A DNA stretch of 37,664 nt, taken from Candidatus Hodarchaeum mangrovi. GTDB lineage: Archaea > Asgardarchaeota > Heimdallarchaeia > Hodarchaeales > Hodarchaeaceae. The notes beneath the pieces are model-generated. The model was given only the letters and a program-made list of their open reading frames with translations. It searched no databases and was not told the DNA's origin. Position 1 is the first letter of the stretch; each line of letters starts with the position of its first letter. The position numbers and the translations under genes are program-made. The DNA lies in assembly GCA_016839515.1 (NCBI GenBank), contig JAEOUE010000212.1:1-37664 (forward strand), read 5' to 3'. Positions 1-7,413 of the stretch are shown here, one piece after another.

Positions 1-222
1 TAACCAATCTAGGAAAGTAACTTGATATAAATCTTCTGGTTGCGTTCCCCATCCAGTAAGGGTAGGTAACCAAATTGTCAAACCTGTTTGTGAATGGATT
101 TGATGAGCAAATTCTTTTAAATCCCATTATGAACCCCCACCTGCCCCATGAAGGAGTAATAATCCTTTTTTTGAGCCCTTAAGAAATAAAGGTTCCGCTC
201 CAACTAAATATTTTAAAGTCAT
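1..222 (-). pseudogene. alpha/beta hydrolase (carboxylesterase/monoglyceride-lipase type), 3' end outside window, in-frame stop
   Basis: Reading the minus strand from an ATG at 222 gives a hydrolase N-terminus: a short lead-in, then the oxyanion-loop strand GLLLLHGAGGGS, then a helix (WDLKEFAHQIH) and TIWLPTLTGWGTQPEDL, which matches the start of Est30-like carboxylesterases. The frame is broken by one TAA at 127-129 (codon 32), directly after the HG loop, and then continues without shift to the window edge. The continued homology on both sides says the protein was or is one piece. The gene follows the preceding lipase gene by about 34 bases on the same strand. A sequencing error, a recent nonsense mutation or readthrough would all explain it; an ATG overlapping the stop is in another frame, so simple reinitiation does not rescue it. 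Confidence 0.55.
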
Positions 223-256
223 TAATATCACTTAATCAATTCTTATTTTTCATTAT

Positions 257-1267
257 TCATTTTAGAATTAATTCTTCAAGTATTAATTCACCCACTTTTG
301 GAAATCGATGAATTGCAGGATATATATGAAATACTGTGTCTTTGAGTGCATTTTCAAGTAGTGGTATTGATTGTGTCATTTTTTGTATTTTATTTGCCAG
401 TGGAAAAGTCATATGATCACAAGGAAATTCTTTCTGAATGAGATTTCCAGCAGGAATTTGATCTATTTCTTTTTTTGTAAATAATGCACTTTTTAATGGT
501 ACGATTCGATCAAAAGAACCAACTGCATTAATCCAAGTATGTATATGAGGGTTAAGGGGTGGTTTAGAATTTATTTTTTCAAGTAATTGACTTTTAGAAA
601 CTAGTTGAATGAATCCTAGGCCTAAATCAGGAGCAAGCGTTTCTTTTGATGCAATAAAATTTTGAATTAGACGAACAGTCTCCTCTATTTGTTTAATATC
701 GGTTAAAGCAACCCCATGATTGGGTACTGTAAGTAGAACAATTCCTTTTATCATTTTTTCAATTTTTTGGAGAGGATAAGGATGGTTTAGATGAGGTGAG
801 GAAAAGACTCTTACTATTATACCACCCATAGAATGAGCTATGATTACTAAAGGTCTATTCCTTCTTTGGTAAATGAAATGTACTGCAGTTAAAAGATCTT
901 GGTGAGCAAGAAGTTGAATATCACCTGAAACTGCATTACTTAATCCTAATGACCAACAATCAAGTTTATTTGATTGAAAAAAATGGCCTAAAGAATCTTT
1001 AAAGTTGTACCAAACACTTGCATTTGAACCAAATCCATGTAGGAATAAAATTGGATTATTTGACCCTGAATAATGAGGGGTCAAATGAAAAAGCTTGGCA
1101 AGACCCTGATCGGTTTCAATTTCATAAATAGCTCTTTTAATACTGATTATAGTTCCCTCAAAAGAATCTATCAATTGAATTATTTTAATACAAAGTACTA
1201 TTTCAATTTTCAGTTTAAGGTGAATATTACTAATGAATCGATTAAGAAGAAAACTAATTATGATCAA
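257..1267 (-). CDS. alpha/beta hydrolase, PGAP1/lipase-like
   Basis: A serine hydrolase of about 300 residues. Visible motifs are the oxyanion loop FLHGFGSNASVWYN, the nucleophile elbow AHSMGG (GxSxG type), and LTVPNHG shortly after it, an arrangement typical of PGAP1-like lipases and related acyl hydrolases. Residues near the C-terminus include DRIVP and CDHMTFP, fitting the acid and the catalytic His. The substrate is unknown; a lipid or ester is likely. The frame opens at a TTG at 1267, 19 bases after the end of the upstream endonuclease V-like gene, but the first 31 residues are hydrophobic and basic without resemblance to the family. A second in-frame TTG at 1174 may be the real start. 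It lies between an EndoV-like gene and another hydrolase on the same strand, probably co-transcribed. Confidence 0.8.
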   Translation of the reverse strand: MIIISFLLNRFISNIHLKLKIEIVLCIKIIQLIDSFEGTIISIKRAIYEIETDQGLAKLFHLTPHYSGSNNPILFLHGFGSNASVWYNFKDSLGHFFQSNKLDCWSLGLSNAVSGDIQLLAHQDLLTAVHFIYQRRNRPLVIIAHSMGGIIVRVFSSPHLNHPYPLQKIEKMIKGIVLLTVPNHGVALTDIKQIEETVRLIQNFIASKETLAPDLGLGFIQLVSKSQLLEKINSKPPLNPHIHTWINAVGSFDRIVPLKSALFTKKEIDQIPAGNLIQKEFPCDHMTFPLANKIQKMTQSIPLLENALKDTVFHIYPAIHRFPKVGELILEELILK

Positions 1268-1286
1268 AAACGATTTATAATGGCAT

Positions 1287-1976
1287 TTAAGATTTACAGG
1301 ATTCTTTTTTCAAGATTAATCTTTTTAGGAAACGTAAAGGTTCAGGTAATCGATATTTTAAATTTTCAGCAATAAGTTTGGTGGCAGTTTCAATAGAAAT
1401 ATAATTTCCAATAGAAACAAAGACCCCACGAATGTTTTTCTCATGTTTCAGAAATTTAGCAATTATTTTATTCTCAAAAAACACATCAAATATTTCAACT
1501 GTATCTATTTTTTGGTATAATCTTTCTGCTGTTGTTCCAATTAAAGGTGACTTAGTTAATCCAATTGTAGATTGGTTAAGTGTCAGTCCTATGTCTGAGG
1601 CTAATCCAAAATATCTTGGATGCTGAATACCTGCTCCTGGAAAAATGATTAGGACATCATATGACATTTTAAGATTTTTAAGAGCAATTAGAATTTTGTC
1701 TTTGTATCTTAAACTTAAGCAACCAGAAATATATGGATATGCAGTATTTTCCCAATCTCCAATATAGCTTTCTAAAATAGATTTCTTTAGATTATCAAAA
1801 ATTAATAAACCTATGAGTAGTTTACCCCCTTTATCAAAAACATAAGTGAAAGCTAGATATCTATAAGACTGTTTTAAATCAAAATTTTGAATTTCAAAGG
1901 ATTTTTGAACTTGTTTATCTTTATAGAGAGTCAGATCAACACCTTTAGTCAGTAAGATCACCTCTACCCGATTCAT
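1287..1976 (-). CDS. endonuclease V-like protein lacking catalytic acids
   Basis: The fold is recognisable from residues 80-145 and 183-216: PYISGCLSLR, GIQHPRYFGLAS, STIGLTKSPLIG, VSIGNYISIETA and YRLPEPLR all line up with conserved endonuclease V (Nfi) blocks, and the length of 229 matches the family. Endonuclease V cuts near deoxyinosine or inosine using three acidic residues. Here the FRE motif reads LRY (Tyr91), the DGHG motif reads PGAG (Pro113), and the early DVxY strand reads AFTYVF, so all three metal-binding acids appear gone. His119, Lys142 and Tyr82 of the binding pocket remain. This suggests a non-cleaving nucleic acid binding protein, or a diverged paralogue with another role. 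It heads a cluster with two hydrolases; no other repair gene is adjacent. Confidence 0.8.
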   Translation of the reverse strand: MNRVEVILLTKGVDLTLYKDKQVQKSFEIQNFDLKQSYRYLAFTYVFDKGGKLLIGLLIFDNLKKSILESYIGDWENTAYPYISGCLSLRYKDKILIALKNLKMSYDVLIIFPGAGIQHPRYFGLASDIGLTLNQSTIGLTKSPLIGTTAERLYQKIDTVEIFDVFFENKIIAKFLKHEKNIRGVFVSIGNYISIETATKLIAENLKYRLPEPLRFLKRLILKKESCKS

Positions 1977-1997
1977 TTAAGAAAAATAGAAAAAGAA

Positions 1998-2022
1998 AAA
2001 TTGAAGCATAAGGCTTCAATTT
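1998..2022 (-). terminator. hairpin with T-rich tail after the ferredoxin gene
   Basis: A perfect 10-bp stem (1998-2007 with 2013-2022) closes a 5-base loop about 30 bases beyond the ferredoxin stop codon. On the minus strand it is followed by a T-rich run (tttttctttttctattttt). This resembles a terminator for the ferredoxin gene. It also sits 22 bases before the EndoV-like start, so it may separate the two transcripts. Confidence 0.6.
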
Positions 2023-2050
2023 ATTAGAGATTTAGAAATACGATTTAGAA

Positions 2051-2266
2051 TTACCAAGAACTGTGATCTAAGAGGGCATCATTTGGACAGACACCATCAC
2101 ATGCTGCACATTCGATGCAAGCACCAATGTTATCGGCAGTAACCTTCCCGTCAACAACTTCATAACAATCCTCGGGACAGACGTCTACACATTCGCCTGC
2201 TCCTGTACAGAGGTCAAGATCGATATCAACCCATAGATCTCCATCTTCAAAGCGTTTTTTAGCCAT
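2051..2266 (-). CDS. small ferredoxin with two cluster-binding motifs, one incomplete
   Basis: A 71-residue acidic electron carrier. The second motif is complete (Cys50, Cys53, Cys56, Cys60-Pro; CIECAACDGVCP). The first reads CTGAGECVDVCP: Cys20, Cys26 and Cys30-Pro are there but the usual second Cys is Ala23, and another Cys lies at 34. The protein may carry one [3Fe-4S] and one [4Fe-4S] cluster, as in seven-iron ferredoxins, or use Cys34 instead. It is a plausible electron acceptor for the KorAB oxidoreductase some 6 kb away, although not in its operon. The ATG is preceded by GGAGAT at a good distance. It is a single-gene unit with its own leader palindrome and terminator hairpin. Confidence 0.9.
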   Translation of the reverse strand: MAKKRFEDGDLWVDIDLDLCTGAGECVDVCPEDCYEVVDGKVTADNIGACIECAACDGVCPNDALLDHSSW

Positions 2267-2283
2267 AAATCAAATCTCCATGT

Positions 2284-2305
2284 AATTTACTGGGCCCAGT
2301 AAATT
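2284..2305. promoter_or_regulatory. perfect 22-bp palindrome in the ferredoxin leader
   Basis: Bases 2284-2305 are a perfect palindrome with the GC-rich core ACTGGGCCCAGT flanked by AT arms, in an otherwise very AT-rich gap. It ends 18 bases before the ferredoxin start codon, just upstream of the ribosome-binding site. It fits an operator for a dimeric regulator near the transcription start. An RNA hairpin without a loop is less likely. Confidence 0.55.
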
Positions 2306-2592
2306 TTTTTGGAACACCACTCTTCTGGAACCCTCTTCATTTAAATTTTTTCAATGAAAATTAAAAAAAAGAATGAAATTTCAATTATCTTTAAAAAAAA
2401 GGATTTAATTATTGGCTTTATTTAGAAGCTCTCACTTCCATAATGGATAGAATGTGTAAAAATTTAATATTTTTATGGTTTTTTCCTGATTTAATTCCAT
2501 TTGCATCCATCCTGTAAAAAGGACTACTTAACGAATCTTAGAGAAATAAATTATTAAATTATTATTTAATTTATCAAACGAGGTACTATTAA
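2306..2592. other. divergent intergenic region, ferredoxin / DUF302 gene
   Basis: AT-rich gap between divergent genes. It must hold both promoters. AT-rich TATA-like stretches occur just before the DUF302 start (about 2546-2575, with attaaattattatttaat). I see no credible reading frame, RNA gene or repeat apart from the palindrome described separately. Confidence 0.4.
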
Positions 2593-2988
2593 ATGGTTGA
2601 AATATTACGGAAAGAAGTGTCTATGAATTTTGATGAAGCTGTAAAACTTGTAGAAAAAGTTCTGAAAGCTGAAGGTTTTTCAGTATTATTGATCAAAAAT
2701 ATCGATGAGGTAATTAAAAGTAAATTGGGATTGAATTATTACCCTCGTTATACCACGATTCTTGCTTGTAGTGCGGATCTCGCAAAAATGGCATTAGATA
2801 TATCAAAGGATGTTGGAACGTTATTTCCTTGTTCATTTGTTGTTTATGAAGAGGATGGAAAAATAATTATCGCCCACATCTCAATTATGAAAGCTTCTGT
2901 TGAATTGAATATTGTTTCCTCTGAAGTAATGGCTCCGGTAATTAAAAAAACCAGTGAATATATACAAGCAGTATGGAAAAAGATATAA
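2593..2988 (+). CDS. DUF302 domain protein
   Basis: A 131-residue cytosolic protein matching the DUF302 family along nearly its whole length: an amphipathic helix (FDEAVKLVEKVLKAEGF), the strand LLIKNIDEVIKSKLG, then YTTILACSADLAKMAL, and LFPCSFVVYEEDGKIIIAH. The central Cys in ILACS and the PC in LFPCSFVVYE are the family's typical residues. The biochemical function of DUF302 proteins is unsettled. The N-terminal EILRKEV belongs to the domain's first strand, so the ATG at 2593 is preferred over the internal ATG at 2623. It is transcribed divergently from the ferredoxin and convergently with the YkgJ-like gene. Confidence 0.85.
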   Translation: MVEILRKEVSMNFDEAVKLVEKVLKAEGFSVLLIKNIDEVIKSKLGLNYYPRYTTILACSADLAKMALDISKDVGTLFPCSFVVYEEDGKIIIAHISIMKASVELNIVSSEVMAPVIKKTSEYIQAVWKKI

Positions 2989-3020
2989 ATTTAAATCCAA
3001 CTCTTCTTCCTTTTTATACT

Positions 3021-3560
3021 CTAATAATCAATAAACCATCGGTCATTTCGGATACGATTAAACATTTCACTATCCAAAATCATAGTTTTTAATAACTGAG
3101 GAACAGTATCACAATATTTTAAAAATTTTATACAATCTTTTATATAATTATTGATATTTATTCCTTTAATTCCAATTCCATGACAGGTTGTTGCGTTTTT
3201 TGAAGGAATTTTCATTTTTAAAGAAGGTTCAAGTGTAATTATAATTCTCTTTTCAACAATTAAAGGAAAATAAGGATAGATTCGACATCTGAGAGGTTTA
3301 TTTTCATGGATAGAACAGAAGTAGCTATTATATTGAGATTTCTCAAAAAAGAAACACCTATTCGCATCTATAGGATTTTTTTTGGCTTGATATGTTCCCA
3401 TTGGAGTCTTCATCAAATTTGGTAATATTAAGTCAGGCAATGAAGATAATTCGTCTGGTAAGAAATATGTATATCCACAGCATTCTTGACATCCCTTTAT
3501 ACAGGAAAATCTAACAAATTTTGATACCCAAGAGAAATCTAATATATAAGGGCTTTTCAA
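3021..3560 (-). CDS. YkgJ-type zinc/iron-chelating cysteine-cluster protein
   Basis: A 179-residue protein with the cysteine pattern of the YkgJ family: CIKGCQECCGYT near residue 19, a CFFFE segment near 69, and CSIHENKPLRCRIYPYFP near 82-99. These cysteines are thought to hold zinc or an iron-sulphur cluster; the reaction is unknown. A further Cys occurs in NATTCHG, and the C-terminal half carries little else that is recognisable. The only usable start is the TTG at 3560, because the frame upstream holds no start codon before a stop. Its end faces the DUF302 gene, 33 bases apart. Confidence 0.8.
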   Translation of the reverse strand: MKSPYILDFSWVSKFVRFSCIKGCQECCGYTYFLPDELSSLPDLILPNLMKTPMGTYQAKKNPIDANRCFFFEKSQYNSYFCSIHENKPLRCRIYPYFPLIVEKRIIITLEPSLKMKIPSKNATTCHGIGIKGININNYIKDCIKFLKYCDTVPQLLKTMILDSEMFNRIRNDRWFIDY

Positions 3561-3673
3561 TGCTGTTTCTAAAGTAATTTTGTAATTATTCTGATTATTG
3601 GAGGAAAAAATAGTAACTTCCTTTCTGTTTTATCTACTCTTTGAAAGAGAATGGATACTAAAATATTTTAATT

Positions 3674-3681
3674 ATTATATA
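3674..3681 (+). promoter_or_regulatory. TATA-like box for the GNAT gene
   Basis: TTATATAT lies about 26-33 bases before the ATG at 3707. That spacing fits an archaeal TATA box with a leaderless or nearly leaderless transcript; no Shine-Dalgarno sequence precedes the ATG. Confidence 0.45.
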
Positions 3682-3706
3682 TGGATATTTGGATTAGGAA
3701 TTTATT

Positions 3707-4255
3707 ATGGACATAACTATTCGTGAATACCAGTCTTCTGATTGGGAAGAAGTAAAACTCTTAATAATTGAAGCTGAAAATTTTGGTCCCTCAATGGTAA
3801 AAAGTGAAAAACAAAGGATTGAATTTTATTTACAGGTACCTGTTAAAGGGATCACTTTTGTGGTTGAGAATAAAAAGAAGGTATCAGGAGGTGAGGAGGG
3901 GATGGAGGAAGTTTTACAGACATCTATTCTCGGGTATAGTATAGTAGATTATTTCGGAAAAAGTGCTTTTATTTTATCATTAGTAGTGAAAAAAGAATGG
4001 AGAGGAAAAGGAATTGGAAGAGAATTAATAAATTTCATTAAAAATTATGTTCGAGACCAACAGCAGTTTGATATTCTAAGAGGTTTTGCGGATGATCGAT
4101 ATTTTGGTGTTCATTCATTTCTTTTAAAGCAAGGTTTTAAGACTTGTGGCTATATTATCCACGATCTAGAATTAAATCAAGGTACAATCCATTATGTCAT
4201 TCATCTTAGAACAGAAAAAGATGAAAAAGAAAAAGATACGTTTATTTCAGGGTAA
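3707..4255 (+). CDS. GNAT family N-acetyltransferase
   Basis: A 182-residue acetyltransferase that would move an acetyl group from acetyl-CoA to an unknown amine. Motif A is clear: SLVVKKEWRGKGIGRELI (about residues 90-108), with the RGKGIG pyrophosphate loop. The N-terminal strand and helix (ITIREYQSSDWEEVKLLI) and the C-terminal VHSFLLKQGFK also fit the GNAT fold. A loop rich in Glu and Gly (about residues 58-70) is inserted before the strand leading to motif A. The C-terminus ends in a charged stretch (EKDEKEKD). It stands alone between a divergent YkgJ-like gene and a convergent nitroreductase. Confidence 0.88.
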   Translation: MDITIREYQSSDWEEVKLLIIEAENFGPSMVKSEKQRIEFYLQVPVKGITFVVENKKKVSGGEEGMEEVLQTSILGYSIVDYFGKSAFILSLVVKKEWRGKGIGRELINFIKNYVRDQQQFDILRGFADDRYFGVHSFLLKQGFKTCGYIIHDLELNQGTIHYVIHLRTEKDEKEKDTFISG

Positions 4256-4280
4256 CTGACAAAAAATCCATTCTTTTTAA

Positions 4281-4856
4281 TTAACCAAATCGGTTAAAAT
4301 AAAGAAATTCATCCAAAGCTTTTCGTGCTGGTCTTTCTCTCTCATTTTTTTTCTGGTTTTCACTAAAATCATCAGGAATTTTTTCAGTTTTTTTCCCAAT
4401 GCCAATAAGAACCACGATTTCCATATCCTCTGGTATCCCTAGGACTTCTTTCGCCTTTTCTGGATTAAAACCTGCCATAGGATGAGCAACTAAATTATTT
4501 TCAGTTAAAAATAAAATCAAAAAAGCAGTTGCTAAGCCTGTATCAAATAGATAATATTTTCTTTCCTTTTTAGGGCCTATTTCACAATCAAGCTCAGTTT
4601 TAGTTACAACTGCAATTACTGCACTGGAATTACGGTTCCAAACCTTATTTCCCGAAGACATTGTTTCCACAATCGCTGAAAGATGGTTTGGCTCTTGAAT
4701 GATTACATAGTTCCATGGCTGTTTATTCATACAAGACGGAGCTAATTGAGCTAATCTTGCAGCTTCTTTGAAAAGAGTTTCTGGAATGGTTACTTTTTCA
4801 AAGGCTCTATAGGCTCTTCTTTTTTTGATAAGATTAGCTATATCCATTACATTCAC
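4281..4856 (-). CDS. nitroreductase family protein
   Basis: A 191-residue FMN-dependent oxidoreductase of the nitroreductase superfamily. The N-terminal IKKRRAYRAF holds the basic FMN-phosphate residues, followed by LAPSCMNKQPWNYVII, the standard flavin-binding segment; FDTGLATAFLILFLTENNLVAHPMAGFNPEKAKEVLGIPEDMEIVVLIGIG is recognisable as the remainder of the fold (quoted by its first part only: FDTGLATAFLILF, then MAGFNPEKAKEVLGIP). It would reduce quinone- or nitro-like compounds with NAD(P)H; the true substrate is unknown. The C-terminal RPARKALDEFLYFNRFG is typical of short family members. The start is ATG at 4856; an internal ATG three codons on is also possible. Confidence 0.9.
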   Translation of the reverse strand: MNVMDIANLIKKRRAYRAFEKVTIPETLFKEAARLAQLAPSCMNKQPWNYVIIQEPNHLSAIVETMSSGNKVWNRNSSAVIAVVTKTELDCEIGPKKERKYYLFDTGLATAFLILFLTENNLVAHPMAGFNPEKAKEVLGIPEDMEIVVLIGIGKKTEKIPDDFSENQKKNERERPARKALDEFLYFNRFG

Positions 4857-5048
4857 CTAGGATGATACTGTTGAATTATGTTGCTTTTTTACAATTTAGT
4901 ATTAAATCTTCAGTTATAAAAAAATTATACCATATAAGTTGCCTAAGTATTAAAGGGAAAATAATTTTCCTCAGCTTTATCAGTTCTTTAAACTATAAAA
5001 ACTTTTAGATTATTTTAAGTATAAAGAAGGTTTTTCTATGTAATTAGG

Positions 5049-6407
5049 TCATTGAAATACAACTAATAAAAAGAAAATATAGAATGCCATTGAAATTAGA
5101 TGAATCATTGTTATAATAACCCCATATTTTAAAAAATCTGTAAATTTTAAGGCCATTCCATGCTTAGCTGCATTTTCCATTATATAGATACCTTTTACAC
5201 TACTAATTAGAAATAAAGAGTCTGTAATATTAACAACAGCAAGAATAGACCACCAAATGATACGGGGGTCGATTTTTTGGCTGATTAAATCAATTAATGG
5301 TCTTAATAAGAATATTAAGGGAATATTTTCTATAATACTTGTAAGAAGTCCCAAAATATAGCTAAACCCTAGGGTTCCAAAAAATGGGGAGAAATGAAAA
5401 AGATCTTCCATAGGGGTTTGTAGAAGAATAGCTATATTAGTATCTTGAATCAATCCTGAAATAATGAATACACCTGTCAAAAAAAAGATCATTGACCAAT
5501 CAATTTTCTTTAAAAATTCTTCAATGTGATTTGAAAAGAAAATTAGAACAAACATTCCACCTGTTAAACAAATTATATCCACACTCAATCCAAATGAAGT
5601 ACCAATGGATAATAAAATGGAAATAACTAAAAAAATTGCAATAGCTCTATAAAAATGTTTTCTTGAATCCACAAAACTCCAAGGATCAATTGTTTGCAAA
5701 ATACGATTAAGTTGTCTACCAAAATTATGTTGTTTTATTGAAATCTCTTTGAATATATCTCTATAGAAATAACGGGTGAAAAAAATTGTAATTCCAACCA
5801 TTAATCCCACAAACGGCAAACTTAGGATGAGAAAATCAAAATAACTCCAACCCTGTGTTAAAGAAACATATGCTGAAGTATAGGAAGCAATTGGTGTTAG
5901 CATTCCCGCAAGATTTGCCACAACTAATTCTAAGAATAATAATGGTTTAGCATCAAATTCTGCAACCTCTGCTATCAATATGGTTATAGAAGAGATGATT
6001 ACTAGGGCCAAAACATTTGTCATGACAGCTGACATGATAAATATGCTGAGAGCAAGAATTACCATTAATACATCGAAGGATCCTTGAATTGTACGGAGGA
6101 TATAAAGAATAAAAACCTCCACAATCCCTGATTTCTGTAGCATTTCCATAATCAAAGTTATTCCAATAATGGTAAGGATCAATGGTAAGTCGATCCAATT
6201 GTAGATAATTTCAAACTTATCAATCACCCCAGTTACCATTGATATAATTAAAGCAATTATAACTCCACTAAATGTGATTGCAACTTTATTGAATTTTTCA
6301 GATGCAATCAAGATTAGAACAGCTAGAAAGAGCACAGTTAAAAGAATTCCAGTCTCAAAATTAACAGATTCTTGTGAAAGAATATTGAACAACGGAATTC
6401 TCTCCAT
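5049..6407 (-). CDS. ion transporter superfamily permease (ArsB/NhaD/P-protein type)
   Basis: A 452-residue integral membrane protein with about eleven to twelve hydrophobic segments. Features of the ArsB/NhaD/CitT superfamily are visible: a first half with IIGITLIMEMLQKSGIVEV, a re-entrant region MSAVMTNVLALVIISS, and the matching second-half segments IFFLTGVFIISGLIQ and TSIIENIPLIFLLRPLI. The paired half-sites with Asn (TNVLA and ENIPL) are those that bind substrate or ions in this superfamily. It probably exchanges an anion or Na+ and H+; the substrate cannot be read from sequence. Single gene, with AT-rich gaps on both sides. Confidence 0.85.
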   Translation of the reverse strand: MERIPLFNILSQESVNFETGILLTVLFLAVLILIASEKFNKVAITFSGVIIALIISMVTGVIDKFEIIYNWIDLPLILTIIGITLIMEMLQKSGIVEVFILYILRTIQGSFDVLMVILALSIFIMSAVMTNVLALVIISSITILIAEVAEFDAKPLLFLELVVANLAGMLTPIASYTSAYVSLTQGWSYFDFLILSLPFVGLMVGITIFFTRYFYRDIFKEISIKQHNFGRQLNRILQTIDPWSFVDSRKHFYRAIAIFLVISILLSIGTSFGLSVDIICLTGGMFVLIFFSNHIEEFLKKIDWSMIFFLTGVFIISGLIQDTNIAILLQTPMEDLFHFSPFFGTLGFSYILGLLTSIIENIPLIFLLRPLIDLISQKIDPRIIWWSILAVVNITDSLFLISSVKGIYIMENAAKHGMALKFTDFLKYGVIITMIHLISMAFYIFFLLVVFQ

Positions 6408-6524
6408 TATTGTTTAATTAATCCTTTTATTATTTAAAAAAATTATGAATCTATAAGTATTAAACAGATTTAAAAACTTAAGAAACTAATCATTAATCTT
6501 AAAGTCTGTAATAAAAACATTATT

Positions 6525-6659
6525 ATGAGCTCTAAATTTATGAAGATTCTTGATGGAAGTGAGGGGGAATTAGTGAGCTGGTTTTATACTGACAATAATC
6601 GAGAATGGGTATTAAAGAGCAAAATCCAAAAATTAGCTGAAAAAAACCCTCCTAAATGA
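6525..6659 (+). CDS. possible small protein, 44 residues
   Basis: A short plus-strand frame in the 287-base gap between the permease and the Roadblock gene. It starts at ATG 6525 and contains LVSWFYTDNNREWVLKSK and KIQKLAEKNPPK. The composition is protein-like, with two Trp and alternating charges. Loss of one A from the A-run at 6641-6646 would extend the frame as KLAEKTLLNELDHTGMAIGN before a stop, a more natural helix. It could be a real microprotein, a frameshifted remnant or chance. No family was recognised. Confidence 0.3.
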   Translation: MSSKFMKILDGSEGELVSWFYTDNNREWVLKSKIQKLAEKNPPK

Positions 6660-6694
6660 ATTAGATCACACAGGAATGGCCATTGGGAATTAAT

Positions 6695-7168
6695 TCAATC
6701 AAAGGAAAGTTCATTTAATATTGCATCCAACTCTGAATCAGAGAGAAATCCTTCTTTTAAGCAAACTTCTTCTTGTTTTCTTTCAATTTTTTGAGATTGA
6801 TAATACAATTCAAGTTGCTTAGAAATACTATCACTAATTTTCTCCATAGCAGCACGAAGTTGCTTTATTGGTGTTGATGTATGAGTAATTACTATTAGAA
6901 CATAGGTTTTTGAAATGCCATATAGACAGAGATTACCATCGCTAAAAATAGTTTGACTAAATCCTAATTCCCCCAGTTTGACTGATGCCATCCCAAGATA
7001 CAAAGCTGTAGAAATTGAAGCAATACCTTCGAAGTCAGTTGTATCTTTTTCTTTGCTGATTTTAGCCAGAACTAATCCTGTTGAATCAGACACCATAATT
7101 TGTTTTAATCCGTGTACTGATTTCATAACATCCATTAACAAAGCGTTAATGCTTAGAGATATATCCAT
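6695..7168 (-). CDS. Roadblock/LC7 domain protein
   Basis: A 157-residue protein. Residues 1-115 follow the Roadblock/LC7 fold: a first helix (INALLMDVMKSVHGLKQI), the strand IMVSDSTGLVLAKIS, helix FEGIASISTALYLGMASVKLGEL, strands QTIFSDGNLCLYGIS and YVLIVITH, and a closing helix (IKQLRAAMEKISDSI). In other archaea and in eukaryotes such domains bind small GTPases or act as dimeric scaffolds; Asgard genomes are rich in them. A 40-residue acidic tail (SQKIERKQEEVC... SDSELDAILNELSFD) extends beyond the domain and may bind a partner. No GTPase gene is adjacent in this window. It has a single-gene setting. Confidence 0.85.
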   Translation of the reverse strand: MDISLSINALLMDVMKSVHGLKQIMVSDSTGLVLAKISKEKDTTDFEGIASISTALYLGMASVKLGELGFSQTIFSDGNLCLYGISKTYVLIVITHTSTPIKQLRAAMEKISDSISKQLELYYQSQKIERKQEEVCLKEGFLSDSELDAILNELSFD

Positions 7169-7413
7169 TCTAATTCAAATTCCTTATGAGGTTCGTATTT
7201 AAGAAGATTTAGAAATAAAATCAATTTATTAATAATAAGAGAAAAAATTAACTTGAGAATTATGAGAATAAAAGAGCTTCAACAGTTCTTAGTCTTACTA
7301 GAATATGGATGTTATTCGTTCGAGAATAACAAGATTCATTTGTTTCAAAAATAAAAATGACCTACAGATTTCATCCCTGATCTTACTAATTTAATATTAG
7401 ATTTAAGTAAAAC

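Noticed and set aside
7262..7354. 30-codon plus-strand frame between the Roadblock and CBS genes
   Set aside because: Too short and without resemblance to any protein; kept only as a note.
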